Origin: Helicoverpa zea
Lineage: Eukaryota; Arthropoda; Insecta; Lepidoptera; Noctuidae
Assembly (NCBI RefSeq): GCF_022581195.2
Contig: NC_061480.1
Span: 6,596,892 to 6,660,891 of the forward strand
Reading direction: 5' to 3'
Length of the DNA: 64,000 bases
The notes under the pieces were generated by a model. That model worked only from the letters and a program-made list of their open reading frames with translations, was not told the origin of the DNA and did not search any database. The position numbers and the translations under genes are program-made. Below, piece by piece: positions 51,602-61,539 of the stretch. Numbering within the stretch: the first letter of the stretch is position 1; every line of letters begins with the position of its first letter.

Positions 51602-52642
51602 ATAAAGGGATAATCGTCGGTTTTGTGTCACCATTTCATTAAAGTTGTCTCAAAAGGACTTCAGCGTGTTGGCTTCGGCCCCACGTTTGCCTCCCAAAAA
51701 TTCGGAACTCTGTAGTCCCGAGGTCTGGAAGAGACATACAAAATAATAATGAGATATAACGCAACAAAGTTAGAGAGTGGGGGCTCGTGACGCCACGTCT
51801 AGGTATGTAAAATTTGTACTAAGCAGTGACTTAACACGAAATTAAAGCGTTATTGTATCTTCGTTATTATTTGTTTGTGTGAGAGAGAATAGAAAAATGC
51901 GTCAATAGAGAGTGCTTATCAGATAGAACCACTTTTGCTAAAACGTCATATCTTCATATGCTTCATATAGTCTAGCAGGGCTCCTGGAGTTCCACATCAG
52001 GTGTTTTACATCTTCAATTTTTATAAGTCAACAGAGAGTGCTTATCAGATTGAACAACTTTTGCTAAAACGTCATACCTCTATATGCTATAGTCTAGCTG
52101 GGCCCCTGGAGTTCCACATCAGATGTTTTAGATCTTCAATTTGTATAAGTCAATAGAAAGTGCTTATCAAATTGAACAACTTTTGCTAAAACGTCATACC
52201 TGTATATGGTACAGAGAAGCTGGGCTCTTGGGGTTCCACATCAGGTGTTCCAGATCTTAAAATTTATTATCTCAGCTGAAAATGCTCATCAAATGAAACA
52301 ATTTTTGCCACGGCACCATATTTGTATCTCTTACAGTTTTATTGGTCTGTTGGAGTTCTGCATCAGGTCTTCAAGTTTCGAAGATAAATTATAGCCTATA
52401 TGTTGACCAGGCTTAATACTGATACAACAAAGAAAAAATCATTGAAATCCGTCCAGTAGTTCCGAAGATTAGCGTGTACAAACAAACAGACATACAGACA
52501 TACAGACATACAGACATACAGACAGAATTTTTTTTTTGGATTTGTGCTCCATTACTGTTTCTAAACCCCACCCAATTATTATTTTTTTAATATATTCAAT
52601 GTACAGACACAGTTTTTTTACAGATTTATTATATGTATAGAT

Positions 52643-52911
52643 ATCTTCTGCCAGCGGTTTCACCCGCATCCCATTAGGGCCCTCTGCACGAATCAGGGCT
52701 CTCGGCGGAAGAGTGGGGATCGCTTTGCGCACCCGTACGCATAAGGCAATAAGGCAGTAAATCGCTTCTGCGCAGGTGAAGGTCATGGCTCGATATCCGT
52801 GCCGATAACTGTACAGCCTTTCGCGATAAATGGGCTATTTAACACTGAAATAATTTTTCAAATCGGACCTGTAGTTCCTTAAATTAACGCTATTAACGAT
52901 ATTAGTAAGGA
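52643..52911 (-). mobile_element. Non-autonomous Helitron next to the large one
   Basis: On the minus strand TCCTTACTAATATCG, GATTTGAAAAATTATTTCA, and a GCGGGTGAAACCGCTGGCAGAAG end. CTAG is replaced at the junction with the large Helitron. About 70 extra bases (CTCTCGGCGGAAGAGTGGGG) lie in the middle. Confidence 0.65.
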
Positions 52912-53619
52912 TACTTATATCGGGTACGTGTGTCGTTCATAATCACATTAAATGAAATGCGTTAATATACTGGTTAATATATGTCCATTAACACAAAGAA
53001 AAAAGAAAAATACGTAAAAATAAAAAAATGAATTTTTCAAACAAAGTAAATAGAACAAAAATGTGAGAAAATTAGAACACCATATAAAAGTCAGTCATTA
53101 CGTAAACAACTGTAATTCTCCCTTGAAAACTGACAGCTGTCAACTGATCAAAACATTCGATACTCCTAACTTTATCTCTGCTTTACACATGATGTTGTAA
53201 ATTATAAAAACGAAAAATGACTCCTGTGGCTAAACCACTGAATGGATTAGGTTATTTTTTTACAATTCGCCTTAGAATATCATAAAGTATATGTGATAGA
53301 ATTTAATGTGATTGTGAACGACACACCCGATATAATAATATTATATCCAACCCTTTTTTGCATACTTATTTGATAGCTAATGTACCTATTTAAATCAGTC
53401 CTAAACCCAAAAATAGCATTTCCCGCTAAAATGGTGTAACCTACTAAGCATAGAACCTACTGGCGAGTTTTCTTAGAAAGACAAATCAACGTTGTATGAC
53501 CCAGTATTGTTAACAAAGGACTTTGACATCTTATGCAATATCGTGTAGCTAGGTAACTAGCCTTTCATTACTACTAACGAATTTGACATTACTTGTAAGT
53601 AACTATACGGCTAATTGGC
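52912..53619. other. Unassigned AT-rich sequence
   Basis: No supported features. Confidence 0.3.
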
Positions 53620-53845
53620 AAGTACCAATGCAACTTTTCTAAGTTTGTATGTACTTTCTAAGTATATCATGGACACCAATGACTGTTTCGGATGGCACGT
53701 TGAACTGTAGGTCTCGGCTGTCATTGAACATCCTTGGCAGTCGTTACGGGTAGTCAGAAGCCAGTAAGTCTGACACCAGTCTAACCAAGGGGACATCAAT
53801 GGACATTGATGTCTAATATATACTTAGAAAGTACATACAATCTTA
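53620..53845 (+). mobile_element. RTE-tailed tRNA SINE piece with an inverted copy of its own middle
   Basis: 53620-53790 is a plus-strand SINE middle (CAAGTACCAATGCAACTTTTC to CCAGTCTAACCAAGGGG). 53804-53845 reads back the piece ATGTACTTTCTAAGTATAT in minus orientation. At the turn lies a perfect 10-bp inverted repeat, GACATCAATG-GA-CATTGATGTC (53792-53813). Confidence 0.65.
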
Positions 53846-54116
53846 ATAAAACAGTAAAAACTATTTAATTATACACATCCAATATTTTAAATCTAATTCA
53901 TATTTTTTTGATTTTCTTATGCGAGAAAGTGCTAGTAAATGTATTCTCTTCCTGAATTAAATAGCAATTAATCACTATTACATATGTTTAGTTACACTAT
54001 TTAGCTAGACAGGCAGACAGTCTAGATAAGAGTCAGGTCAAAACTCTGAACTCAAGCTAATGAATGATTTACTCATGTATAAGGTACAATGTGCACTTTC
54101 TAATTTAATTACGTTT

Positions 54117-54190
54117 TGACGTCATTCTTAGATGCGTCTTCTTATCGGCGGATCCCAACATGCTATCTATCCGTTGCCTGTTAGGGATAG
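54117..54190 (+). repeat. Direct repeat, copy 1
   Basis: GACGTCATTCTTAGATGCG through TATCGGCGGATCCC and TGCCTGTTAGGGATAG, repeated at 54555-54625 with few changes. Confidence 0.8.
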
Positions 54191-54289
54191 ATTTTTCTTG
54201 TTAGTACTTACTTAACGTAAATTTTCTGACTGCAAACCCATGGTGCACTTTGCTGACAAACGGTTCATACTCTGGCGACTGGGTTGGAG

Positions 54290-54554
54290 ATCAAAATGAC
54301 TGTTTCAGAGGACACGTTATACTGTAGGTCCCGGCTGTCATTGAACATCCTTGGCAGTAGTTACGGGTAGTCAGGAGCCAGTAACTGTGACAACCAGTCT
54401 TCCCTAGAAGTATTGGGTTGTCCGGGTAACTGGGTTGAGGAGGTCAGATAGGCGGTCGGTCCTTGTAGAACGTTGGTATTCAGCTGCGTCCGGTTAGACT
54501 GCAATGGAAGCTGACCCCAACATAGTTTGGGACAAAGGCTCGGAGGAGGATGAA
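54290..54554 (+). mobile_element. RTE-tailed tRNA SINE, 5'-truncated
   Basis: It runs from AATGACTGTTTCAGAGGACAC through GGTAACTGGGTTGAGGAGGTC to GGGACAAAGGCTCGGAGGAGGATGA. The tail abuts copy 2 of the direct repeat. Confidence 0.75.
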
Positions 54555-54625
54555 TGACGTCATTCTTAGATGCGTCTTATCGGCGGATCCCTATATGCTA
54601 TCTATCTGTTGCCTGTTAGGGATAG
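54555..54625 (+). repeat. Direct repeat, copy 2
   Basis: Same sequence as 54117-54190, missing a TCT triplet. Confidence 0.8.
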
Positions 54626-55974
54626 GGTTTTCACATCAGTCCCATACAAAGACAAATGACAATCTCGAACAAAGAAAAAGTTGTAAGTATCAAAGATAGT
54701 AAGTGGGACAGCGGTAAATGAATTAATAAGCTCTCATGTGAAGTCGTGGGGCTTGTTTCTGGCCTCTAATTCACAGGGAAGTTAACTTTAAAACAGTCGT
54801 TCAGCCAATTATCAGCCGAAAAGATTAAAATGTACCTCTCCTCACAGATACGGATGGAGTTGTCAAATTCATCACCTACCGTTCATCTGAATTTAGGCTT
54901 CGAGGCCTACGAAATGGAGGGGGCAAACCAGCATCGTTCTACTGCAATTGCCAACCTCACCTGGCCCTGGTGAACGACAGTAGAACCACCACAGCACCAG
55001 GTGGGACATTAAACACCTTGCTTTGAGGGCAGCAGCATCTATTCTGAGACGACAACGACCACGACCGTCACTTGTTTTGAAGTTAAAGAACCTCATAATG
55101 GTCTGAGTACCGTTTCATACAAATAAAGGACTTCTAATACGGGAAAAACTGTTAACAAACTTGTTTACAAATAGTATTGTGAGCTTAGATCAGTTAAACA
55201 ACAGGAGAGTCTAAAGCCTTTCTTTCCTCCCTCCAAAGCAAGGAGCGTCGCATGTATTTGTTTGTTTGTCTTTTTTTTTTCAAGGGTCTTATCAGGCATG
55301 ATCCATTATTGTTAATTTTGTCGTGTAAGTCTGTACCAATGTGTCCGTAGTCCGTACTATCATTATATTTGTTGCGTTGGACAAGCTCAGATATAAAACG
55401 GAAAATCTCATAAGAAAGTGGCGTTTCCAAAATGCGGGTGTTCCAGCGAGGAACGTGACTGGTCACACGCCTTCTTTGGAACCCGCTCATTTTCTGTAAA
55501 ACCAAAAATCGTCGACAGATGTGTCAAATAATCCGAAGGCCTCGTTACTTCACGCGTACCTAACTGAGCGTTTTGCTAACCACACCGTGGAAAAGGGAGC
55601 CGGACATAAATGCCTGATGGCATCTTCGCTTATCTTTCCTTCCTCTATATGGCGGTTCCAGTTGTTTAAATGCTCTTAGACTGTAAGCCTCCGAAAGATT
55701 AAACCACGCTTAATTAGCACATTTGCAACCTCATCACGTAGGGAACTCGAAATTAATTCCAATTGCGTGTTCTATTGTTTTTTTTTTTTTCTATTCTGCA
55801 ACTAGTTGACACCGTTTCTGCAATATAGGTCTTTATGTTATTCTTGTAAAAACCCTGATATTCACTTGTTTAGTATGTAGTTATACACAGATACAAGCAC
55901 TTCGTCTTATAAACATCTCGGGCTAACTATTTCGCGTACCCCAATAAAAAATAGAGTCCTTAACAGATTTTTTT
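54626..55974. other. Mostly unassigned; shared repeat at 54935-55015
   Basis: 54935-55015 matches 40385-40505. The minus frame 55194-55505 (starting MVLQKMSGFQRRRVTS) has no splice support and unfamiliar composition; I do not call it. Confidence 0.3.
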
Positions 55975-56017
55975 TTTTCAAAATTTGTTCTGTAGCTGAA
56001 GAGATTACCACCTACAA

Positions 56018-56198
56018 CTTCAGCTTCTTTTCACCCGTCCCAATGAAACTACTTCGTGCAAGTGGATAATAAGTAGATACTTATTACTTATGTAGTTTTC
56101 CTCGATAAATGGGATATCTAACACTGAAAGAATTATGCAAAGCTCCTAAGACTTAAGTACGGCGTTTGAACAAACTCCTCAGCTTTATAATATTAGGA
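56018..56198 (-). mobile_element. Helitron, degraded
   Basis: Minus-strand start TCCTAATATTATAAAGCTGAG and AAATGGGATATCTAACACTGAAAGAA inside; the 3' CTAG is mutated (TTCAGCTTC at 56021). Confidence 0.55.
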
Positions 56199-56233
56199 CC
56201 ATACGTAAGTAGGTACATAGGTTTATATATAAG

Positions 56234-56249
56234 TATGGTTATCTATATA
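56234..56249. repeat. Left target duplication of full-length SINE
   Basis: TATGGTTATCTATATA, exactly repeated at 56635-56650. Confidence 0.95.
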
Positions 56250-56634
56250 GAAGTCGTGGTGGCCTAGTGGGCAAAGAACCAACCTCTCGAGTATGAGGGC
56301 GCGGTTTCGATTCCAGGTCAGGCAAGTACCAATGCAACTTTTCTAAGTTTGTATGTACTTTCTAAGTATATCTTAGACACCAATGACTGTGTTTCGGATG
56401 GCACGTTAAACTGTAGGTCACGGCTGTCAGTGAACATCCTTGGCAGTCGTTACGGGTAGTCAGAAGCCAGTAAGTCTGACACCAGTCTAACCAAGGGGTA
56501 TCGGGTTGCCCGGGTAACTGGGTTGAGGAGGTCAGATAGGCAGTCGCTTCTTGTAAAGCACTGGTACTCAGCTGAATCCGGTTAGACTGGAAGCCGACCC
56601 CAACATAGTTGGGAAAAGGCTCGGAGGATGATGA
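56250..56634 (+). mobile_element. Full-length tRNA-derived SINE with RTE-type tail (HaSE-like)
   Basis: A 385-bp element between 16-bp perfect duplications. The head has pol III box A (TGGCCTAGTGGG) and box B (GGTTTCGATTCC). The body ends GGGAAAAGGCTCGGAGGATGATGA. The GATGATGA end equals that of the RTE LINE at 21758, so RTE is the likely source of its reverse transcriptase. At least fifteen diverged copies lie in this window. It resembles the HaSE SINEs of Helicoverpa armigera; the exact subfamily is not certain. Confidence 0.9.
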
Positions 56635-56650
56635 TATGGTTATCTATATA
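56635..56650. repeat. Right target duplication of full-length SINE
   Basis: TATGGTTATCTATATA, identical to 56234-56249. Confidence 0.95.
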
Positions 56651-56988
56651 TGTCAGGTTTATAATAAAAAGCCAACTTCTAAAACGAAGAGACCTTTTTG
56701 GGAAGTCGGTTACTATAGGTAGGTACATAATTAATTCAACAGCCGGAAAATCTTAGCGGGTACGTATTTACCTCATCCAAACTACGTCATTCATGAGGAA
56801 CTTTGTACGAATAACAAATTGTAATATTATATTATCGCAAGCCACGTGTAAAAACGAGTTTACACTCAACTTATCATAAGCGTAAGTAAACATTCAGAAA
56901 TCTAATTTGCGCTGTTTTTTTTTAATAGACAAAAACATGTTTTTGTTCTTAACGCGGAAATTAGAAGCAATATTGTGTGCAGTCTTGT
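56651..56988. other. AT-rich, with a scrap of the AACCGACTTCC repeat
   Basis: 56668-56712 (GCCAACTTCTAAAACG, TTTGGGAAGTCGGTT) resembles the ends of 20069-20262. Confidence 0.4.
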
Positions 56989-57000
56989 TAAAATTAACTA
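56989..57000. repeat. Left target duplication of short retroposed element
   Basis: TAAAATTAACTA, repeated at 57112-57123. Confidence 0.85.
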
Positions 57001-57111
57001 GGTATTTTTTTTTTGTTATGGCATCTCGCAGTTCAGCCTAGGAGGCCGTGTACTGCTTAACCGGACTTTTCCCTGTGGATGCCTAGAATTTAAGGCCTCC
57101 AGCCAGGGGCG
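57001..57111 (-). mobile_element. Short A-tailed retroposed RNA-like element, 111 bp
   Basis: Minus strand: CGCCCCTGGCTGGAGGCC, GGCATCCACAGGGAAAAGTC, GGTTAAGCAGTACACGGCCT, TAGGCTGAACTGCGAGATGCC, then an A-run. It is nearly identical to 40881-40984 and sits between 12-bp duplications. GCAGT/ACTGC and the inner GCCT-CCT-AGGC can pair, as can GGAGGCC with GGCCTCC and GGCATC with GATGCC. Confidence 0.8.
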
Positions 57112-57184
57112 TAAAATTAACTATGAAAGGTAGGTGCTTTAAATAATTACATTACATGGCCATCGCTATATATATTTTTTTTGT

Positions 57185-57280
57185 TGAGAAATCATTAAAT
57201 GACCCCTCCCGCTGTGTGTGCAGCGTGGGGGAGTGTCAGACTCTCACTGACTAAAACCCAGCATGTTCCTGCCTTGGGCT
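57185..57280 (-). repeat. Unclassified SINE-like repeat, copy 7 (partial)
   Basis: The plus strand reads ATCATTAAATGACCCCTCCC, GGGGGAGTGTCAGACTCTCAC and ACTAAAACCCAGCATG, the inverse of the family's 3' half. Confidence 0.6.
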
Positions 57281-57391
57281 TTAGCCCTGGACGTGCGTGG
57301 GTGAAACTAGTTGACCTCTAAACTGAAAAAAAAGCTTTTTTCAGATAACACGTCATTATTTTGACGTTCATAGACGTCAGAAAACCTTGAT

Positions 57392-57973
57392 TAAGCTTTG
57401 GTTTCCTAGGAAAGCGGTGCCGTCATATAGCGGCCGTAATACAGCGGTGAAAGACGTCACCAGAACGTTGTCTATGTAAACAAAATGGGGCGGTTTCCTA
57501 GAGAGCGGTAACTGACACCGTAACTTCAAAAAGCGGTGCCGCCATTTGCATGACGGCCGTCTTGACGGTGTCAGATAGTTTGGTGAACGTTTTATTGAAA
57601 GCGGTGAAGCTTTTTTAATACGTATTTGTGTTTTTTTTTTCGGAACAACGTCAAAAATTAGTTACAACTCTTAGAGCAGCGAGGACGACGAAATTTTAAT
57701 AGATTTCGTTCGTAACCACGAAGCAATATATAATATAAAAAATAAAGATTATAGAAAAAGTCAACTAAAACAGAATTGGTGTCGTGAAATTTGAGAAATA
57801 TTAAACAAAACAGGTTAGTAAGTATGATACAACTAACAAAAAGTTTATGACGGTGTGTTAAAACGGCCGTGGAACTTTCCGCATGTCATCACCGTAAAGA
57901 CGATCGTCTATTTGCGTCCGTAATATGACGGCCGCTATATGACGGCACCGCTTTCCTAGGAAACCCAAGCTTT
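57392..57973. mobile_element. hAT-like MITE with 8-bp target duplication
   Basis: Element 57400-57965 (566 bp). The ends GGTTTCCTAGGAAAGCGGTG and its perfect inverse extend inward for about 36 bases (CCGTCATATAGCGGCCGT). Flanks are TAAGCTTT (57392-57399) and CAAGCTTT (57966-57973), one mismatch in eight. The internal repeats of GACGGC(C)G(T)/ACGGCCGT may be transposase binding sites. Non-coding. Confidence 0.75.
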
Positions 57974-58181
57974 ACCGACAAAATCTGGCGTTGATAAGGT
58001 ACCCTTCCGACTTCGCACCGGTTACTGTCGGCAGATGCTGGGCAATGCGACATTAGTCACTATGGAAATGCATAAACTAATGCTTGTCGTCTGTCGCTAG
58101 CTGCGCGTAGCTGTCGCGTTCCTCGGAAACAGAACAGTCTTCAACATTCCCGTACTGAGAGTGCTCATCATGGAAATGTTA
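57974..58181. other. Unassigned sequence
   Basis: No supported features. Confidence 0.3.
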
Positions 58182-58384
58182 TCTATTGGCACTAATATAA
58201 TTAAGAGCAAACATTTCTTCGTTTGTTTGTTGGTACATCAAAGGCTCTAAAACTACTGAACTGATTAAAAAAAATCTCTGCACACACACTAGGAAGCTAC
58301 ACTGTCCCGAATAATATAGCCGCCTATATTTTTTCCCGGTAAGGGCAGTAATTCCACCGGGACGCGGATGAGACCGCTTGCTAG
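58182..58384 (+). mobile_element. Non-autonomous Helitron, full length (203 bp)
   Basis: Starts TCTATTGGCACTAATATAAT after A; ends GACGCGGATGAGACCGCTTG then CTAG before T. Inside: GTTTGTTTGTTGG, CTAGGAAGCTACACTGTCCC. Confidence 0.75.
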
Positions 58385-58763
58385 TGATGTATACGGTGAC
58401 CATTGACGTATAAGTTCACCTGCGGCTGTTGTCTGTATCGGAAGGCAAGCTTAGGAAATTCGTCTGAATAGCAACTGTCAATTTATCATAGACACGTGTA
58501 AAGACGAGTTTTGCATTACACAACGAATAATTATTTTCAATATTATATATAATTTATGTGTTAGTTTAAAAATAGATTTTATTTGCGGTATTTTTTTTAC
58601 ATAGAAGATAAAAACGTCTGTTGAGTTTTCTACCTATTCTTCATTACCTACTGTTGCTATTCAGAAGTATCAATTTCTATAATTATACAACCTAAGTTAC
58701 TATTACTAATCTGTATAATACTTTTGAAGGTACGGGTTTTCCCGCGTCCTTAAAAAAATCTAA

Positions 58764-59194
58764 CGCGGTGTCCTGCGTGAGCGACGAACGCGACGCGACG
58801 CGACGCTGCGAACGCGACGAACGCGATCAACTCAAAGGAATTCCCTACATGCGGCCTATGTGACAGTCTGCGGCGAGACGCGACGTAACGCGTACTTGTT
58901 TTGAGGGCGACCAGACGCGACACCGCGAACTATTCAGAAGCGTTGATTGTTGTGGGACAAAAAAAACATAAATATTAAAGAAATCGTTTATTAGTACAAA
59001 CAAGTTGGAAGATTGTTGCTGTCTGTACTTTAAATATGAACTTTCAAGCAAAATTGTAACACAACTTCTCCATGATTTGAGAAGTAATGACCAAAATCAC
59101 GTAGGACATCTGTCGCGTATAGCATCGCGTCGCATTACGTCGCGTCGTGTTGCGTCGCGTCGCGTCGCGTTCGTCGCTCACGCAGGACACCGCG
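58764..59194 (+). mobile_element. 431-bp CpG-rich MITE, copy 1
   Basis: Ends CGCGGTGTCCTGCGTGAGCG, then ACGAACGCGACGCGACGCGACG, with the inverse at the right. Flanked by TAA (left) and TTA (right). A 3-bp T-A-rich duplication is what PIF/Harbinger elements make; the class is an inference. The frames inside are identical in copy 2 and are not genes. Confidence 0.8.
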
Positions 59195-59376
59195 TTAGAA
59201 CCCCATCGCTTACCTCATTTCAAGGATAAAACATTTGTAAAACGTTGTTGAAAAAAGATAGAGCATTTTTTTGGGCAGTGAACCTTTTTCTTTATGTATC
59301 TTCTGCTTTTATATGAAAATATGTAGGATCATAGACAATATGACTTACCTAAACAAATATTATGTCAAATAAATAA
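59195..59376. other. 182-bp spacer between the twin MITEs
   Basis: AT-rich, unassigned. Confidence 0.5.
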
Positions 59377-59807
59377 CGCGGTGTCCTGCGTGAGCGACGA
59401 ACGCGACGCGACGCGACGCAACACGACGCGACGTAATGCGACGCGATGCTATACGCGACAGATGTCCTACGTGATTTTGGTCATTACTTCTCAAATCATG
59501 GAGAAGTTGTGTTACAATTTTGCTTGAAAGTTCATATTTAAAGTACAGACAGCAACAATCTTCCAACTTGTTTGTACTAATAAACGATTTCTTTAATATT
59601 TATGTTTTTTTTGTCCCACAACAATCAACGCTTCTGAATAGTTCGCGGTGTCGCGTCTGGTCGCCCTCAAAACAAGTACGCGTTACGTCGCGTCTCGCCG
59701 CAGACTGTCACATAGGCCGCATGTAGGGAATTCCTTTGAGTTGATCGCGTTCGTCGCGTTCGCAGCGTCGCGTCGCGTCGCGTTCGTCGCTCACGCAGGA
59801 CACCGCG
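59377..59807 (-). mobile_element. 431-bp CpG-rich MITE, copy 2, inverted
   Basis: Exactly the same length as copy 1 and inverted. At least 207 bases read identically (both encode the same 68-residue chance frame). Flanked by TAA on both sides (59374-59376, 59808-59810). Confidence 0.85.
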
Positions 59808-59864
59808 TAAGTGAAAGAAAAGAAAAAAAATATTGCGCAATAAATAAATTATTAATAATTCCTT

Positions 59865-59997
59865 TATCAGATCAAAGTAATGGTATAGTGAAGCTTTTCA
59901 GCAGTGGCAGAATTTTTCAAATCTGTTCAGTAGGGTCGGAGGTTTTAATGTGGGTATAAAACAAATTCCTCTTTATAAATACGGGTCTAGATATAGG
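59865..59997 (-). mobile_element. Helitron fragment
   Basis: AGCAGTGGCAGAATTTTTCAAA, CTGTTCAGTAGGGTCGGAGG and CAAATTCCTCTTTATAAATA. Confidence 0.5.
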
Positions 59998-60902
59998 ATA
60001 TAGGTTTTAAGAACAATATTTTAAGACAAAACTAAGCCATGTATTCAATTGTAACAAACAGTTGAGTAAGGTCAACAGCCCAACAAAAGGGTTAACGATT
60101 TAATTCACAGATGTTTTAAAGGGCTAGGGGTGTGTCGCAAGGATTGGCGTTCCCGCGGTCAAAATATTGTAATATGGTATACTCCATTTGAGTCTTTTTG
60201 TGAAAATGCATACCTATCATAATAGTAACTAGTGATTTTGCCCGCAACTTCGCTCATTTGTCGATTTGCCAATTTCTACTTAGGATATAATTTCGCACAT
60301 TCAAGTCTTAATCAGAAACTAAGTCTTTATTTATGTCCGAAAAAGAATCGGCATGCAGAACTTCATAGCTGAAGTTGTTTTATAAAACCCTGATATTTTC
60401 AAACCTAATTTCATACAATTTGATTTAGCGATTGTAGAGAGGCTTGCGTATTTATAAGATTTAAGCGCTAACATTCAATATCTTAGTGATCAACTTCCCG
60501 CACCCGGATACAAATTAAATATTAATAGGTATCATTTTACATTTTATGTAAATAATAATAACGCATAAAGTATGCGTTGTTTTGCGATTAGAGATTGAAA
60601 GACACAACTTATATTAAGTCAATATCAAAATTCAAATCTTTAAAAGCAAAACATAGTTTTACAAGAGTTTCTTTATGTCTTTATTTATTAAGGTTACTCT
60701 TCCTTAGATAGGATTTCGCCGTGTCAACTGACAGCCCTACACCAGGTCAATGACCGGCCTGCTCCGGTTTAATAGTAACTTTTTAGTTATTTATTATTAA
60801 CCGTAGCGCACCAGACTAAATGCGTTCGTTTCAAAATCGGTGAAAGCTTTCTAAATTATTCCATTTCATATTAATTTGCAGTGCAATCAAATTATTTACG
60901 AC
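59998..60902. other. AT-rich, unassigned
   Basis: 60230-60290 (GTGATTTTGCCCGCAACTTCG) may be a decayed Helitron 3' end. Otherwise nothing. Confidence 0.3.
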
Positions 60903-61070
60903 TAGCTGTTTGTTTTCCTGCGGTTTCACCCGCGTCCCGTGGGAAGTATCTACTGCTCGTATCAGGATAAAATATAATAATCAAAGAAAACTGTAATTTT
61001 CCAAATGTTAAATTTTCAATTCGATTCAGAAACAAATAAAAAAATATTTCCTCTTTATTATATTAGTTTT
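60903..61070 (-). mobile_element. Non-autonomous Helitron
   Basis: CTAG at 60903-60906 after A, then CTGCGGTTTCACCCGCGTCCC, CAGGATAAAATATAATAA and TTCCTCTTTATTATATTAG. The first bases of its 5' end are lost. A second scrap of the same family is at 61125-61200. Confidence 0.65.
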
Positions 61071-61539
61071 TTTTTTCGCTATTTTGGATTTTTTACGAAT
61101 GAAAAATGCAAGGTTATACAATTATGTCGGTTTTCGCAGTTCACCCGCATTCTGAGGGTACTTCTGTCCGTGGCCCGTACCCGGATAAAATTTGCCATGA
61201 CACCCAAATTACATAGTTTTAGGCTTACAATTACTTATCTACTCATTTATTTGTCTGTAAGATAATTGAGCTTTCTTCGTGATAAAAGAAAATCTGAAGG
61301 AAGCTTTGGCAAAGACTTGCAGTACAGGACAGATGAGTGGAAACAAGATACCTAATCATGTTGTAGTTTTGTCGTTTATGGAAAAATACACATGTAAGTA
61401 TTCTACCACAGCATTGATAAACTCAGATTAGTAAAATTCCACTACAGATAACAAACCTTTATAAAAAAAAAGTGCGGCCGAAACTTTGTCCTTCACAAAC
61501 AAACTACAAAATATATTGCAGATGCCTTGTACTAAAGTA

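Larger units (their letters stand above)
48986..52641 (-). mobile_element. Large non-autonomous Helitron, right copy, inverted and interrupted
   Basis: On the minus strand it begins TCTATACATATAATAAATC at 52641 (after an A) and ends at CTAG 48989-48986 before T, with the same CGCGG/CCGCG hairpin. Without the 1,478-bp insertion at 50124 it is about 2.17 kb. It mirrors 44976-47425 in internal order: minisatellite, GC-rich block, tRNA SINE, 3' hairpin. Confidence 0.85.

Noticed and set aside
57001..57111. 5S rRNA-derived SINE
   Set aside because: A TTAAGCAG match to the 5S internal promoter and a GAGATG are present, but spacing and the rest do not fit.
58845..59726. Identical 68-residue frames at 58845-59051 and 59520-59726
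   Set aside because: They lie inside the two copies of the same non-coding MITE; identity reflects DNA identity, not protein conservation.
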